Source of the DNA: Campylobacterales bacterium
GTDB lineage: Bacteria > Campylobacterota > Campylobacteria > Campylobacterales > QNZT01
Direction of reading: 5' to 3'
Length of the DNA: 14,348 nucleotides
NCBI GenBank assembly: GCA_015489185.1
Contig: WGAE01000075.1
Span: 1-14,348, forward strand
Both the position numbers and the translations under genes were made by a program. Below the pieces are notes generated by a model. The model searched no databases. It worked only from the letters and a program-made list of their open reading frames with translations, and was not told the origin of the DNA. Positions 1-6,612 of the stretch are shown here, piece after piece; position 1 is the first letter of the stretch; the number at the start of each line of letters is the position of its first letter.

Positions 1-339
1 GATAAAAGCCATCTCAGCGGCATCACCGCGTCTGATTCTAGTGCGAATGATTCGTGTGTAACCGCCGTTTCTGCCTTTGTATTCAGGTGCAATCTCATTT
101 ACGAGTTTTTTGGTACTCTCTTTATCCTGTAATGCGGCAAAAACCGCTCTGTGTGCATTCGCATCACCGACTCTTGCTTTTGTAATCAACTTTTCAATAT
201 AACTTCTAAGCTCTTTTGCTTTGGGAAGAGTTGTCTCGATTTTACCGTTTTGGATCAATGCGATAGACAAATTCTTCAACAAAGCTTTTCGATGGCTCGA
301 AGTTCTTCCCAGTTTTCTATATCCGTGTCTGTGTCTCAT
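1..339 (-). CDS. rplQ: 50S ribosomal protein L17, 3' end cut by window edge
   Basis: L17 is a large-subunit protein near the peptide exit tunnel. Read on the minus strand from the ATG at 337-339, 113 codons stay open to the edge. The product starts MRHRHGYRKLGRTSSHRKAL, the classic L17 opening, and ends near the window edge with a basic IIRTRIRRGDAAEMAFI stretch. L17 proteins of this type end soon after that, so only a few residues are probably missing. A GGGGAAG Shine-Dalgarno lies inside the end of rpoA, whose stop codon is one base away. This rpoA-rplQ pair is the usual end of the alpha operon. The terminator must lie outside the window. Confidence 0.96.
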   Translation of the reverse strand, partial: MRHRHGYRKLGRTSSHRKALLKNLSIALIQNGKIETTLPKAKELRSYIEKLITKARVGDANAHRAVFAALQDKESTKKLVNEIAPEYKGRNGGYTRIIRTRIRRGDAAEMAFI

Positions 340-340
340 G

Positions 341-1354
341 TTATGCTTCCCCAGTTTGTGATTTTAATTCTTCGAGTTTCTTTTTTAATACAGCGAGGAA
401 ATCGTCATCAAATTTATATCCGACAGGGAAACCGATCGACTCGAGTTTACCTGTAATTTCTTCAAATGACTTTTTCCCGAGATTTTTCAAGCCTTTAAGT
501 TCCAGCTCGTTCATAAGTGCCAATTCGGCAACATATTTAATGTTTGCACGATCGAGACAATTGAAACTCCTTGCACTTAATCCTAGTTCCTCCACATTTT
601 GCAAGAGTTTTTTCATCTCAACAGAATTTGCATAATCATCCTGCGGCGTCGAAACATCAATATCGATTGCTTTTGAAAAGATTGAAATTTGCTCGTTGAG
701 TGCTTCAATCGCTTCTTTGAATGCTTGTACCGGAGGAATCTGACCGTCTGTTTCGATATCAAAAACAATTTTTTCAAACGTCGGGTCATCTTCAACCAAC
801 ATATTTTCAATCGTATAAATCGCTTTTTTTACCGGTGTGAAAAATGCATCGACACCGATATACTCTTCAGGCAAAGATTCACGCAGATCTTCACTCGGAA
901 TATAACCAATACCTTTCTCTATAATAAGTGAAAAATTCAGCTCTGTGTCTTCATTGATTGTCGCAAGGTGTACATCAGGTGTAACAACTTCGACAATATC
1001 GTTGTCAAGATCGGCACCTTTAATCTCTTTAAATCCGGTGAAAGAGTAGCTAACCTCCGCCTTGTTGGACTCATCCTTGATTTTGAACCGAATATTTTTC
1101 AGATTCAAAATAAACAAGGAGACATCTTCCAGCATTCCGCGAATCGAATCAAATTCATGTTTGACGCCGTCAATCTTGATCGCTGTTACGGCATACCCTG
1201 CGGAACTACCCAGCAAAAGACGACGAAGCGGATGCGCGACTGTAACGGCAAATCCGCTTTGAAAAGGATAAGTGTAGATCTTTACCCTGTTGTCATCGAT
1301 TTTTTCAATCTCGATTTCATGCGGCATATACAAAGATGTTGTAATCTTTTTCAT
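341..1354 (-). CDS. rpoA: DNA-directed RNA polymerase subunit alpha
   Basis: The alpha subunit dimerises to nucleate RNA polymerase assembly (beta, beta' and omega join later) and contacts promoter UP elements and activators. The 337-residue product is full length. The N-terminal dimerisation domain (about 1-235) contains HPLRRLLLGSSAGYAVTAI at about 41-59. A linker follows, then the C-terminal domain (about 248-312) with ARSFNCL at 261-267. R262, N265 and C266 align with the DNA-contacting R265, N268 and C269 of E. coli alpha, and NLGKKS at 291-296 matches the second DNA-contact loop. The charged tail after residue 313 is longer than I expect from E. coli. The ATG at 1354 is preceded by AAGGGA at good spacing, 17 nt after rpsD ends. 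Confidence 0.98.
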   Translation of the reverse strand: MKKITTSLYMPHEIEIEKIDDNRVKIYTYPFQSGFAVTVAHPLRRLLLGSSAGYAVTAIKIDGVKHEFDSIRGMLEDVSLFILNLKNIRFKIKDESNKAEVSYSFTGFKEIKGADLDNDIVEVVTPDVHLATINEDTELNFSLIIEKGIGYIPSEDLRESLPEEYIGVDAFFTPVKKAIYTIENMLVEDDPTFEKIVFDIETDGQIPPVQAFKEAIEALNEQISIFSKAIDIDVSTPQDDYANSVEMKKLLQNVEELGLSARSFNCLDRANIKYVAELALMNELELKGLKNLGKKSFEEITGKLESIGFPVGYKFDDDFLAVLKKKLEELKSQTGEA

Positions 1355-1371
1355 CTTTTAATCCCTTATGC

Positions 1372-1998
1372 TTATTTAGAGTAAAGCTCTACGATGAGTC
1401 TCTCTTCTACCGGTATAACAACCTCTTCTCTTTCTGGAATTCTGGTAAAAATACCATATTTTTTATCAATCTCCACATCAACCCACGGTGCGATACCTGT
1501 TTGTGCGGTCAATTCGCCGGCACGTACAATCTGTGGATTTTGTTTTGATTTTTCACGTACTTCGATTTTTTGTCCCGGTTTAACACGGTAAGAAGGGATA
1601 TTCACTTTTTTCCCGTCTACCAGAATATGTCCATGTGTCACCAACTGACGCGCGAACGCTCTTGTCGTTGCAAAACCCATTCTATAGACGACATTGTCCA
1701 ATCTTCTTTCCAACAATGTAATCAGGTTTTCTCCGGTGTTACCTTCCATTCTGTTCGCATCTGAGAAAAGTCTTCTAAACTGCTTTTCACTCACACCGTA
1801 CATAAACTTTGCTTTTTGTTTTTCACGAAGCTGCAAACCGTATTCACTGATTTTACTTCTTCTTTGTCCATGCTGTCCCGGAGGATAAGGGCGTCTGTCG
1901 AGTGCACTCTTTCCTGCCAATCTTCTCTCACCTTTCAACGCGAGAGAGACACCGAGTCTTCTTTCAATTTTTTCTACAGGTCCTCTATATCTTGCCAT
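1372..1998 (-). CDS. rpsD: 30S ribosomal protein S4
   Basis: S4 is a primary 16S rRNA binder that nucleates small-subunit assembly and helps line the mRNA entry channel. The product has 208 residues, normal length. It opens MARYRGPVEKIERRLGVSL. The S4-type RNA-binding domain is seen around residues 97-160, with LERRLDNVVYRMGFATTRA followed by ARQLVTHGHILVDGKKVNIPS. The N-terminus has no cysteine cluster, so this is the zinc-free (C-minus) form. AGGGG precedes the ATG at 1998, in the short gap after rpsK. In E. coli S4 is the translational repressor of the alpha operon, and here it is again encoded in that block. Confidence 0.98.
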   Translation of the reverse strand: MARYRGPVEKIERRLGVSLALKGERRLAGKSALDRRPYPPGQHGQRRSKISEYGLQLREKQKAKFMYGVSEKQFRRLFSDANRMEGNTGENLITLLERRLDNVVYRMGFATTRAFARQLVTHGHILVDGKKVNIPSYRVKPGQKIEVREKSKQNPQIVRAGELTAQTGIAPWVDVEIDKKYGIFTRIPEREEVVIPVEERLIVELYSK

Positions 1999-2007
1999 CT
2001 CTTACCC

Positions 2008-2400
2008 CTACACTCTTCTTCTTTTTGGAGGTCTGCATCCGTTGTGTGGCAACGGTGTGACATCTTTCATATACAATACTTTAATACCTTCAATTGCACC
2101 GACACTTTTGACTGCCGTTTCACGACCGGAACCTGGTCCCTGAACTTTAATACCTACCTCTTTGATACCGTGTTCCATCGCCTTTGCCATTGCATCTTCG
2201 ACAGCTTGCTGTGCCGCATACGGTGTCGACTTTTTACTTCCCTTGAATCCGAGACCGCCTGCACTGCTCCATGCGATCGCGTTACCCATCTCATCGGTAA
2301 CGGTAATCATCGTATTGTTAAATGTTGCTGCAATATGTACAATACCTCTCGCAATATTCTTTTTAACAACTTTTTTTCTGGTTGCTCTTCTTTTTGCCAT
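2008..2400 (-). CDS. rpsK: 30S ribosomal protein S11
   Basis: S11 sits on the platform of the small subunit and contacts mRNA and 16S rRNA near the E site. The 130-residue product starts MAKRRATRKKVVKKNIARGI and contains AATFNNTMITVTDEMGN and the conserved KGSKKSTPYAAQ region. It ends in the typical DVTPLPHNGCRPPKRRRV tail. An in-frame TTG lies directly upstream of the ATG at 2400. The ATG is preferred because AAGGGG sits about 7 nt before it and the family starts with MAKR. The gene follows rpsM by about 10 nt and precedes rpsD by 9 nt. Confidence 0.98.
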   Translation of the reverse strand: MAKRRATRKKVVKKNIARGIVHIAATFNNTMITVTDEMGNAIAWSSAGGLGFKGSKKSTPYAAQQAVEDAMAKAMEHGIKEVGIKVQGPGSGRETAVKSVGAIEGIKVLYMKDVTPLPHNGCRPPKRRRV

Positions 2401-2410
2401 CAACTACCCC

Positions 2411-2782
2411 TTACTTCTTAGGCGCAGAACCGACGGTTTTTTTACGTCCTTTTCTGGTTCTGGCATTTGTTTTTGTTTTTTGTCCACGTACAGGAAGTCC
2501 TCTTCTGTGTCGCAAGCCTCTGTAGTTCCCGAGATCCATCAATGCTTTAATATCCATTGCAACTTTTTTACGCAAATCACCTTCTACCTGGTAATTGCTT
2601 TGAATCTCGTTTCTGATTGCAGCAACATCATCTTCTGTAAGCTCATGAACACGTTTATCAAAAGAGATACCGACTTTATTCAAAATCTTTCTTGATGTTG
2701 TCAATCCGATACCGTAAATATACGTGAGAGCATATTCGATTCTCTTCTTTTTAGGTAAATCTACACCAGCAATCCTAGCCAT
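2411..2782 (-). CDS. rpsM: 30S ribosomal protein S13
   Basis: S13 is a head protein of the small subunit. It contacts the P-site tRNA and forms bridges to L5 in the large subunit. The 123-residue product begins MARIAGVDLPKKKRIEYALT and contains YIYGIGLTTSRKIL (about 22-35), a helix-two-turns-helix element. It ends with the conserved RGLRHRRGLPVRGQKTKTNA region (about 89-108) and a basic tail. Length is normal. AAGGA precedes the ATG, overlapping the end of rpmJ, whose stop lies only 3 nt upstream. The two are probably translationally coupled. Confidence 0.98.
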   Translation of the reverse strand: MARIAGVDLPKKKRIEYALTYIYGIGLTTSRKILNKVGISFDKRVHELTEDDVAAIRNEIQSNYQVEGDLRKKVAMDIKALMDLGNYRGLRHRRGLPVRGQKTKTNARTRKGRKKTVGSAPKK

Positions 2783-2785
2783 TGA

Positions 2786-2899
2786 TTATCCTTGTCTCTG
2801 TTTATGTTTAGGGTTTTCGCAAATCACTCTGACTGCACCTCTTCGTTTGATAATTTTACACTTATCGCACATCTTTTTTACCGATGGTCTGACTTTCAT
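2786..2899 (-). CDS. rpmJ: 50S ribosomal protein L36
   Basis: L36 is the smallest large-subunit protein and binds 23S rRNA. This 37-codon gene was read directly from the minus strand. It starts MKVRPSVKKMCDKCKIIKRR and ends in KHKQRQG followed by TAA. Zinc ligands C11, C14, C27 and H32 are all present, so this is the zinc-binding (C-plus) form. A strong AGGAG lies 6 nt before the ATG. It opens the alpha block, just upstream of rpsM, and follows a 213-nt spacer with possible RNA structure. That makes it the first cistron that any leader-based control would act on. Confidence 0.97.
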   Translation of the reverse strand: MKVRPSVKKMCDKCKIIKRRGAVRVICENPKHKQRQG

Positions 2900-3112
2900 T
2901 ATCTGCTCCTGTCATACTTTTACACAATCTTTTTTCATTCAAAAAGACACCGCATTTTCAAACCGTTCCACTTGACAAATAACGAACGAATATGGTTTGA
3001 CGAATCGCAGCCAAACCAGTAGCTGCAAAAACAGTGGGCTTTTGGCAGCTACTCTTCATGTAGTTTCGTCATTCGATAAGGAGCCGGATTATAGCGAATT
3101 AATTATAAATAA
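2900..3112 (-). promoter_or_regulatory. Candidate structured leader upstream of rpmJ and the alpha block
   Basis: This is the largest non-coding gap inside the cluster. Several perfect inverted repeats are seen. AGTAGCTGC/GCAGCTACT (3018-3026 with 3045-3053) forms a 9-bp stem over an 18-nt loop. TGACGAA/TTCGTCA (2998-3004 with 3065-3071) could close around it. TGGTTTG/CAAACCA (2993-2999 with 3012-3018) overlaps both. The same 2994-2999 segment can instead pair with CAAACC at 2959-2964, extended by GTTC/GAAC (2965-2968 with 2984-2987). These pairings exclude each other, as in a switching leader. No stem is followed by a T-run, so it is not a simple terminator. By position it matches the E. coli alpha-operon leader bound by S4. 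Any such function is inferred. Confidence 0.45.
3088..3093 (-). promoter_or_regulatory. Candidate -10 box of an internal promoter for the alpha block
   Basis: The minus strand reads GCTATAATCC here, an exact TATAAT hexamer just downstream of infA. A second TATAAT lies 14 nt upstream at 3102-3107, in a very AT-rich stretch. No good -35 is seen 17 nt upstream. Campylobacterota housekeeping promoters often lack a clear -35 and rely on the -10 plus periodic AT tracts, so the box is plausible. It would start transcription around 3080-3085, or around 3095 from the upstream box, and give the alpha genes their own RNA. AT-rich sequence can match by chance. Confidence 0.4.
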
Positions 3113-3331
3113 TTACTTATATCTAAAGGTAATTCGCCCTTTATCCAGGCTATAAGGTGTCAGCTCTACTTTGACCCTGTCACCAAGCATAATTTTGATA
3201 TAGTGCATACGCATTTTACCGGCAATATGACACAACACTTTGTGTCCGTTATCCAGTTCCACCATAAACGTCGCGTTCGGCAATGCCTCAACGACCGTTC
3301 CATCTACTTCAATGACATCATCTTTTGCCAT
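3113..3331 (-). CDS. infA: Translation initiation factor IF-1
   Basis: IF-1 binds the A site of the small subunit during initiation and assists IF-2 and IF-3. The 72-residue product is exactly the usual length and is a single S1/OB-fold domain. It starts MAKDDVIEVDGTVVEALPNA, continues FMVELDNGHKVLCHIAGKMR and ends in LTPYSLDKGRITFRYK. The ATG at 3331 is chosen over in-frame TTG and GTG codons just upstream, because AAGGAG lies 5 nt before it and the family begins MAK. It follows map by 21 nt and precedes the long spacer before rpmJ. Confidence 0.98.
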   Translation of the reverse strand: MAKDDVIEVDGTVVEALPNATFMVELDNGHKVLCHIAGKMRMHYIKIMLGDRVKVELTPYSLDKGRITFRYK

Positions 3332-3352
3332 CAACACTCCTTCTTCATTGAT

Positions 3353-4114
3353 TTAAGGAAGCGACAATATTTCCGCTTTATTGTCGATTATTGCCACTGT
3401 ATGTTCATAGTGACTACCGCGTAACCCGTCCTCACTTCGCACCGACCATTTGTCGTTCTCGTCCACTACTGCGACACCGCTCTTTTGACATATCATCGGT
3501 TCGATACAAAAGACCATACCGTTTTTGATTTTGGGACCCTGTTTAGGGTTTCTGCCTTCCAGATAGTTTGGAATTTCAGGCTCTTCATGAGGCTTTTTCC
3601 CGATACCGTGACCGCAAAATCCGCGAAGCGGTACAAAACCTCTTTCATGAATGAATTGTTCGAGCGCAAAACTCAGCTCTTTAAAGCGCATACCCGATTC
3701 AATGATCGAAATTGCATACATCAGCGAATCTTTCGCACAGGCAATTAGCTTTTCATCTTCTTCGCTGATTTGACCGATCGGGATCGTTACCGCCGCATCA
3801 CCGTACCAGCCGTCCTTTTCAACACCGATATCAAGCCCCAGAATATCTCCCTCTTTGACAACGGTATCATCCGGTACACCATGGATAATCACCTCATTCA
3901 GCGAGGTACAAACACCCGCAGGAAAACCGTAAAGGCCCTTAAAGGCAGGCTTGGCATCGAGAGATGCGATAAACTCTTCACCCATCTCATTGATTTGTTT
4001 CAGTGTCATTCCGGGACGAATATAGGTACGAAGGTGTTCCAGAGTTTTTGCCACGTAGTTGTTTGAAACCCTCAGCTTATCGATATCTGAGGGTTTCTTG
4101 ATAGAGATAGCCAT
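3353..4114 (-). CDS. map: Methionine aminopeptidase, type I
   Basis: This enzyme removes the initiator methionine from nascent proteins when the second residue is small. The 253-residue product has the bacterial type I pita-bread fold without an N-terminal zinc finger. The expected catalytic residues can be seen: H78 in NEVIIHGVP, metal ligands D95 and D106 in LGLDIGVEKDGWYGDAAV, H169 in CGHGIG, E205 in FCIEPMI and E237 in YEHTVAI. The gene starts 4 nt after secY stops. The Shine-Dalgarno is poor (only AGG touching the ATG, GGGA further up), so it may depend on coupling to secY. There is no adk gene between secY and map. Confidence 0.97.
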   Translation of the reverse strand: MAISIKKPSDIDKLRVSNNYVAKTLEHLRTYIRPGMTLKQINEMGEEFIASLDAKPAFKGLYGFPAGVCTSLNEVIIHGVPDDTVVKEGDILGLDIGVEKDGWYGDAAVTIPIGQISEEDEKLIACAKDSLMYAISIIESGMRFKELSFALEQFIHERGFVPLRGFCGHGIGKKPHEEPEIPNYLEGRNPKQGPKIKNGMVFCIEPMICQKSGVAVVDENDKWSVRSEDGLRGSHYEHTVAIIDNKAEILSLP

Positions 4115-4118
4115 CCTG

Positions 4119-5378
4119 TCAGAGTCCCAGGGTATTGAGTGTATTGTATTTGTTCATGTATATCTGCGCTTCAATTTTACGCATTGTATCGAGTGCTACC
4201 TGCACGACAATCAAAACCGCCGTACCGCCGAAATAAAACGGTACACCCATTGTTTTGACGAGAATCCACGGTAATGTCGAAATAAGTCCGAGATAGATCG
4301 CACCCCAGAAGGTCAGTCGGCTTGCAACTTCGTTAATAAACTCAGCCGTACTTTTCCCCGGACGCACACCGGGAATGAATCCTCCCTGTTTTTTCAGGTT
4401 TTCGGCAATATCTTTGGCATTGAAAACAATTGACGCATAAAAATAGGCGAAGAAGACTACACCCAAAAACATCAGAATATTAAAGAGATAACCGTTCGGG
4501 CTCAGTAAATCGGCAACTTTCTGTACATACGGATTGGTGCTTCCTGAAAGCAGTGTCGAAGGCATCATTAAAACCGCCGATGCAAAGATCGGAGGAATCA
4601 CGCCGCTCAGATTCACTTTAATCGGAATATAGTTCATGACACGCTTGTTCTGATTTTGCATCATTGTTTTTCGGGAATAGGAGATAGGAATTCTTCTTTC
4701 AGCCAGTTCGACATAGATAATGACACCGATAGTTACCAGTATCACTGCCAAAATGGCGATAACAACCAAAAAGTTAAGTTCACCGGTATTGATCAGATTG
4801 ACCATACCGCCGATTGCAGACGGAATACCGGAAACAATTCCCGCAAAGATGATCAAAGAGATACCGTTACCGATACCACGCTGGGTAATCTGTTCTCCGA
4901 TCCACATCAGCATCATCGTACCCGTGAGCATAGAAAACGCGGCGATTGGAATAAACAAACTCATATCAATCATAATCGCACTTTGACCGCCGTGTCCCAT
5001 ACTTTGGAGCCCCATCGAGACCCCGACTGCCTGAATCAGCGTAATACCGACGGTGGCGTAACGGATGATTTGCATATATTTGGTCATACCGTCACGCTCT
5101 TTTTTCATCTGCCCCAGAGACGGGAATGTAGCTGCAAGAAGTTCCATAATGATCGAAGCGGTGATATACGGCATAATACCGAGTGAAATAATACTCAGTC
5201 TTCGTACCGCGTTACCGCTAAACATATTGACCATCCCAAGCGCATTATTCGAGTTAGAATCAAAAAAAGCTTTGATCACATCGACATTAACACCCGGAAC
5301 AGGAATATATGACAAAATCCTGTATGCAAACAAGAACCCAAGCGTAATCAGAATCTTGTTTGTTAAGTCTTTTCCCAT
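4119..5378 (-). CDS. secY: Protein translocase subunit SecY
   Basis: SecY is the channel subunit of the SecYEG translocon in the inner membrane. It exports unfolded proteins with SecA and inserts membrane proteins at the ribosome. The 419-residue product shows about ten hydrophobic segments, the first at about 8-27. Hallmarks in order are RRLSIISLGIMPYITASIIM (59-78), GEQITQRGIGNGISL (161-175), ERRIPISY (227-234), NLSGVIPPIFASA (256-268), PGVRPGKST (336-344) and GGTAVLIVVQVALD (384-397). It starts 2 nt after rplO ends. The upstream sequence has no strong Shine-Dalgarno (AGCGG at best), unlike its neighbours, which suggests coupled or reduced translation. Confidence 0.98.
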   Translation of the reverse strand: MGKDLTNKILITLGFLFAYRILSYIPVPGVNVDVIKAFFDSNSNNALGMVNMFSGNAVRRLSIISLGIMPYITASIIMELLAATFPSLGQMKKERDGMTKYMQIIRYATVGITLIQAVGVSMGLQSMGHGGQSAIMIDMSLFIPIAAFSMLTGTMMLMWIGEQITQRGIGNGISLIIFAGIVSGIPSAIGGMVNLINTGELNFLVVIAILAVILVTIGVIIYVELAERRIPISYSRKTMMQNQNKRVMNYIPIKVNLSGVIPPIFASAVLMMPSTLLSGSTNPYVQKVADLLSPNGYLFNILMFLGVVFFAYFYASIVFNAKDIAENLKKQGGFIPGVRPGKSTAEFINEVASRLTFWGAIYLGLISTLPWILVKTMGVPFYFGGTAVLIVVQVALDTMRKIEAQIYMNKYNTLNTLGL

Positions 5379-5380
5379 AA

Positions 5381-5779
5381 TTATTTACCGCTGGTAGTAA
5401 TATTTTCGTCTTTGATTTTGGACGCCAGCTCTTTCGCACCCTTACCGATCAATTTGATTTTTTGTACACTTCCCTGTACTTTGTGAACCGTTCTGATTGT
5501 TTCGAATGTAATTTCATCGAGATCGGCAATTTTAGTGACTTTTTCGATGTTGATGACATAAGGTTTGACAACACGTGATTTGAAACCGACTTTCGGAAGT
5601 CTTCTTTGCAACGGCTGTTGTCCACCTTCAAAACCGCGTTTTCTTTTATATCCGGTTCTGCTTTTTTGACCTTTGTTACCGCGTGTTGCGGTTTTTCCCA
5701 TACCACTACCCTGTCCGCGACCTACACGTTTGGTTTTATGTGTTGAACCGGCTGCAGGACGTAAATTTTCAAGTGCCAT
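5381..5779 (-). CDS. rplO: 50S ribosomal protein L15
   Basis: L15 is a late-assembling large-subunit protein that contacts several 23S rRNA domains. The product is 132 residues. It has the typical extended Gly/Arg/Lys-rich N-terminal half, with GRGQGSGMGKTATRGNKGQK at about 20-39 and GFEGGQQPLQRRLPKVGF at about 49-66, and a globular C-terminal half. It is slightly shorter than the roughly 144 residues of E. coli L15. AAAGGA precedes the ATG. It follows rpsE by 12 nt, so there is no room for rpmD (L30), which normally separates these two genes. Confidence 0.97.
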   Translation of the reverse strand: MALENLRPAAGSTHKTKRVGRGQGSGMGKTATRGNKGQKSRTGYKRKRGFEGGQQPLQRRLPKVGFKSRVVKPYVINIEKVTKIADLDEITFETIRTVHKVQGSVQKIKLIGKGAKELASKIKDENITTSGK

Positions 5780-5791
5780 TGGTTATCCTTT

Positions 5792-6235
5792 TTATTGTTT
5801 GATCATACTGAGCGCTTTAACAGTCGCCCGTACCAGGTTATTCGGATTGTTTGAACCCAAAGATTTAGTCAGGATATCTTTGATGCCCGCAAGTTCCAGA
5901 ACAGGTCTCGCGGCACCACCGGCAATCACACCGGTACCTTCACTTGCCGGTTTGAGCAAGATTCTGCTCGCATTGTATTTCAGTTCGATATCATGTGCGA
6001 TTGTAGAACCCTTGATATTTACTTTAACCAGGTTTTTAAAAGCATCATCGATACCTTTTTTAATTGCATCAGGTACCTCTTTTGCTTTTCCCGTACCGAA
6101 ACCGACGATACCGTTTCTGTTACCCACAACCACAAGTGCGGTAAATCGAAATCTTCTACCACCCTTGACGACCTTTGTGACTCTGCCGATGTTGACGATT
6201 ACTTCTTCAAATTCTTCTCTGTTGATATTTTCCAT
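5792..6235 (-). CDS. rpsE: 30S ribosomal protein S5
   Basis: S5 helps maintain decoding accuracy and mRNA unwinding at the small-subunit entry channel. The 147-residue product begins MENINREEFEEVIVNIGRVT. The double-stranded-RNA-binding-like N-terminal domain follows, with KVVKGGRRFRFTALVVVGN at about 21-39 and GFGTGKAKEVPDAI. The C-terminal domain carries LLKPASEGTGVIAGGAARPV and SLGSNNPNNLVRATVKAL. Another in-frame ATG lies two codons upstream at 6241. The one at 6235 is chosen because AAGG then sits about 9 nt away rather than 3, and because Campylobacter S5, as I recall it, starts with ME..NREEF. Confidence 0.96.
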   Translation of the reverse strand: MENINREEFEEVIVNIGRVTKVVKGGRRFRFTALVVVGNRNGIVGFGTGKAKEVPDAIKKGIDDAFKNLVKVNIKGSTIAHDIELKYNASRILLKPASEGTGVIAGGAARPVLELAGIKDILTKSLGSNNPNNLVRATVKALSMIKQ

Positions 6236-6246
6236 ACTCATTGACC

Positions 6247-6603
6247 TTATAATATGATTCCGTTTTCTCTGAGTGCCTCTGCAAACGCAGCGACAACACC
6301 GTGATACTGATTGCCCCTTCGATCGAAGACAACTTTTTCAATACCCTTCTCTTTCAACGTAGCGGCAAAGGCTTGCGCAACTTTTTGCGCAGACTCTTTG
6401 TTCGCTTTCAATCCAAGCTTTTTCCCGTCCACGCTTGCCAATGTTATAGATTTCGTATCGTCAATCGCCTGTGCGTAGAGATATCTGTTCGATTTGTAAA
6501 GCGCCACTCTCGGCTTTTGGGCGGTACCTGAGATTTTTCCTCTGATGCGTCTGATTCTTCTCGCTTTAAGCGCGTTTTTTTGTTTCAATAATTTTGTTCT
6601 CAT
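6247..6603 (-). CDS. rplR: 50S ribosomal protein L18
   Basis: L18 binds 5S rRNA and helps anchor it in the central protuberance with L5. The 118-residue product has the usual basic N-terminus (RRIRRIRGKISGTAQKPRVA), then the SNRYLYAQAIDD strand. Its C-terminal half contains VVFDRRGNQYHGVVAAFAEA and the ending RENGIIL, both close to the family consensus. Length is normal. GGGGTAAGG upstream of the ATG provides a Shine-Dalgarno in the 9-nt gap after rplF. The last codons run directly into the rpsE ribosome-binding region. Confidence 0.98.
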   Translation of the reverse strand: MRTKLLKQKNALKARRIRRIRGKISGTAQKPRVALYKSNRYLYAQAIDDTKSITLASVDGKKLGLKANKESAQKVAQAFAATLKEKGIEKVVFDRRGNQYHGVVAAFAEALRENGIIL

Positions 6604-6612
6604 ACCTTACCC

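Noticed and set aside
151..456. Plus-strand open frame across rplQ/rpoA, and many similar plus-strand frames of 60-200 codons throughout the window
   Set aside because: All lie antisense to well-supported ribosomal genes and have no family resemblance or plausible start context. They are by-products of the opposite-strand coding.
613..810. Minus-strand alternative frames inside rpoA and rplO
   Set aside because: They are out-of-frame readings within clearly identified genes and resemble no family.
2792..3022. Plus-strand frames running through rpmJ into the infA-rpmJ spacer
   Set aside because: They overlap the convincing L36 gene in antisense and show no recognisable protein. The spacer is better explained as non-coding leader sequence.
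3018..3053. 9-bp stem in the infA-rpmJ spacer as an intrinsic terminator
   Set aside because: No run of T follows the stem on either strand, and the 18-nt loop is long. The arms fit a structured RNA better.
4656..5186. 176-codon plus-strand frame opposite secY, rich in Asp, His and Arg
   Set aside because: Its composition is what an antisense reading of a hydrophobic membrane protein gives. SecY on the minus strand is certain, so this is a shadow.
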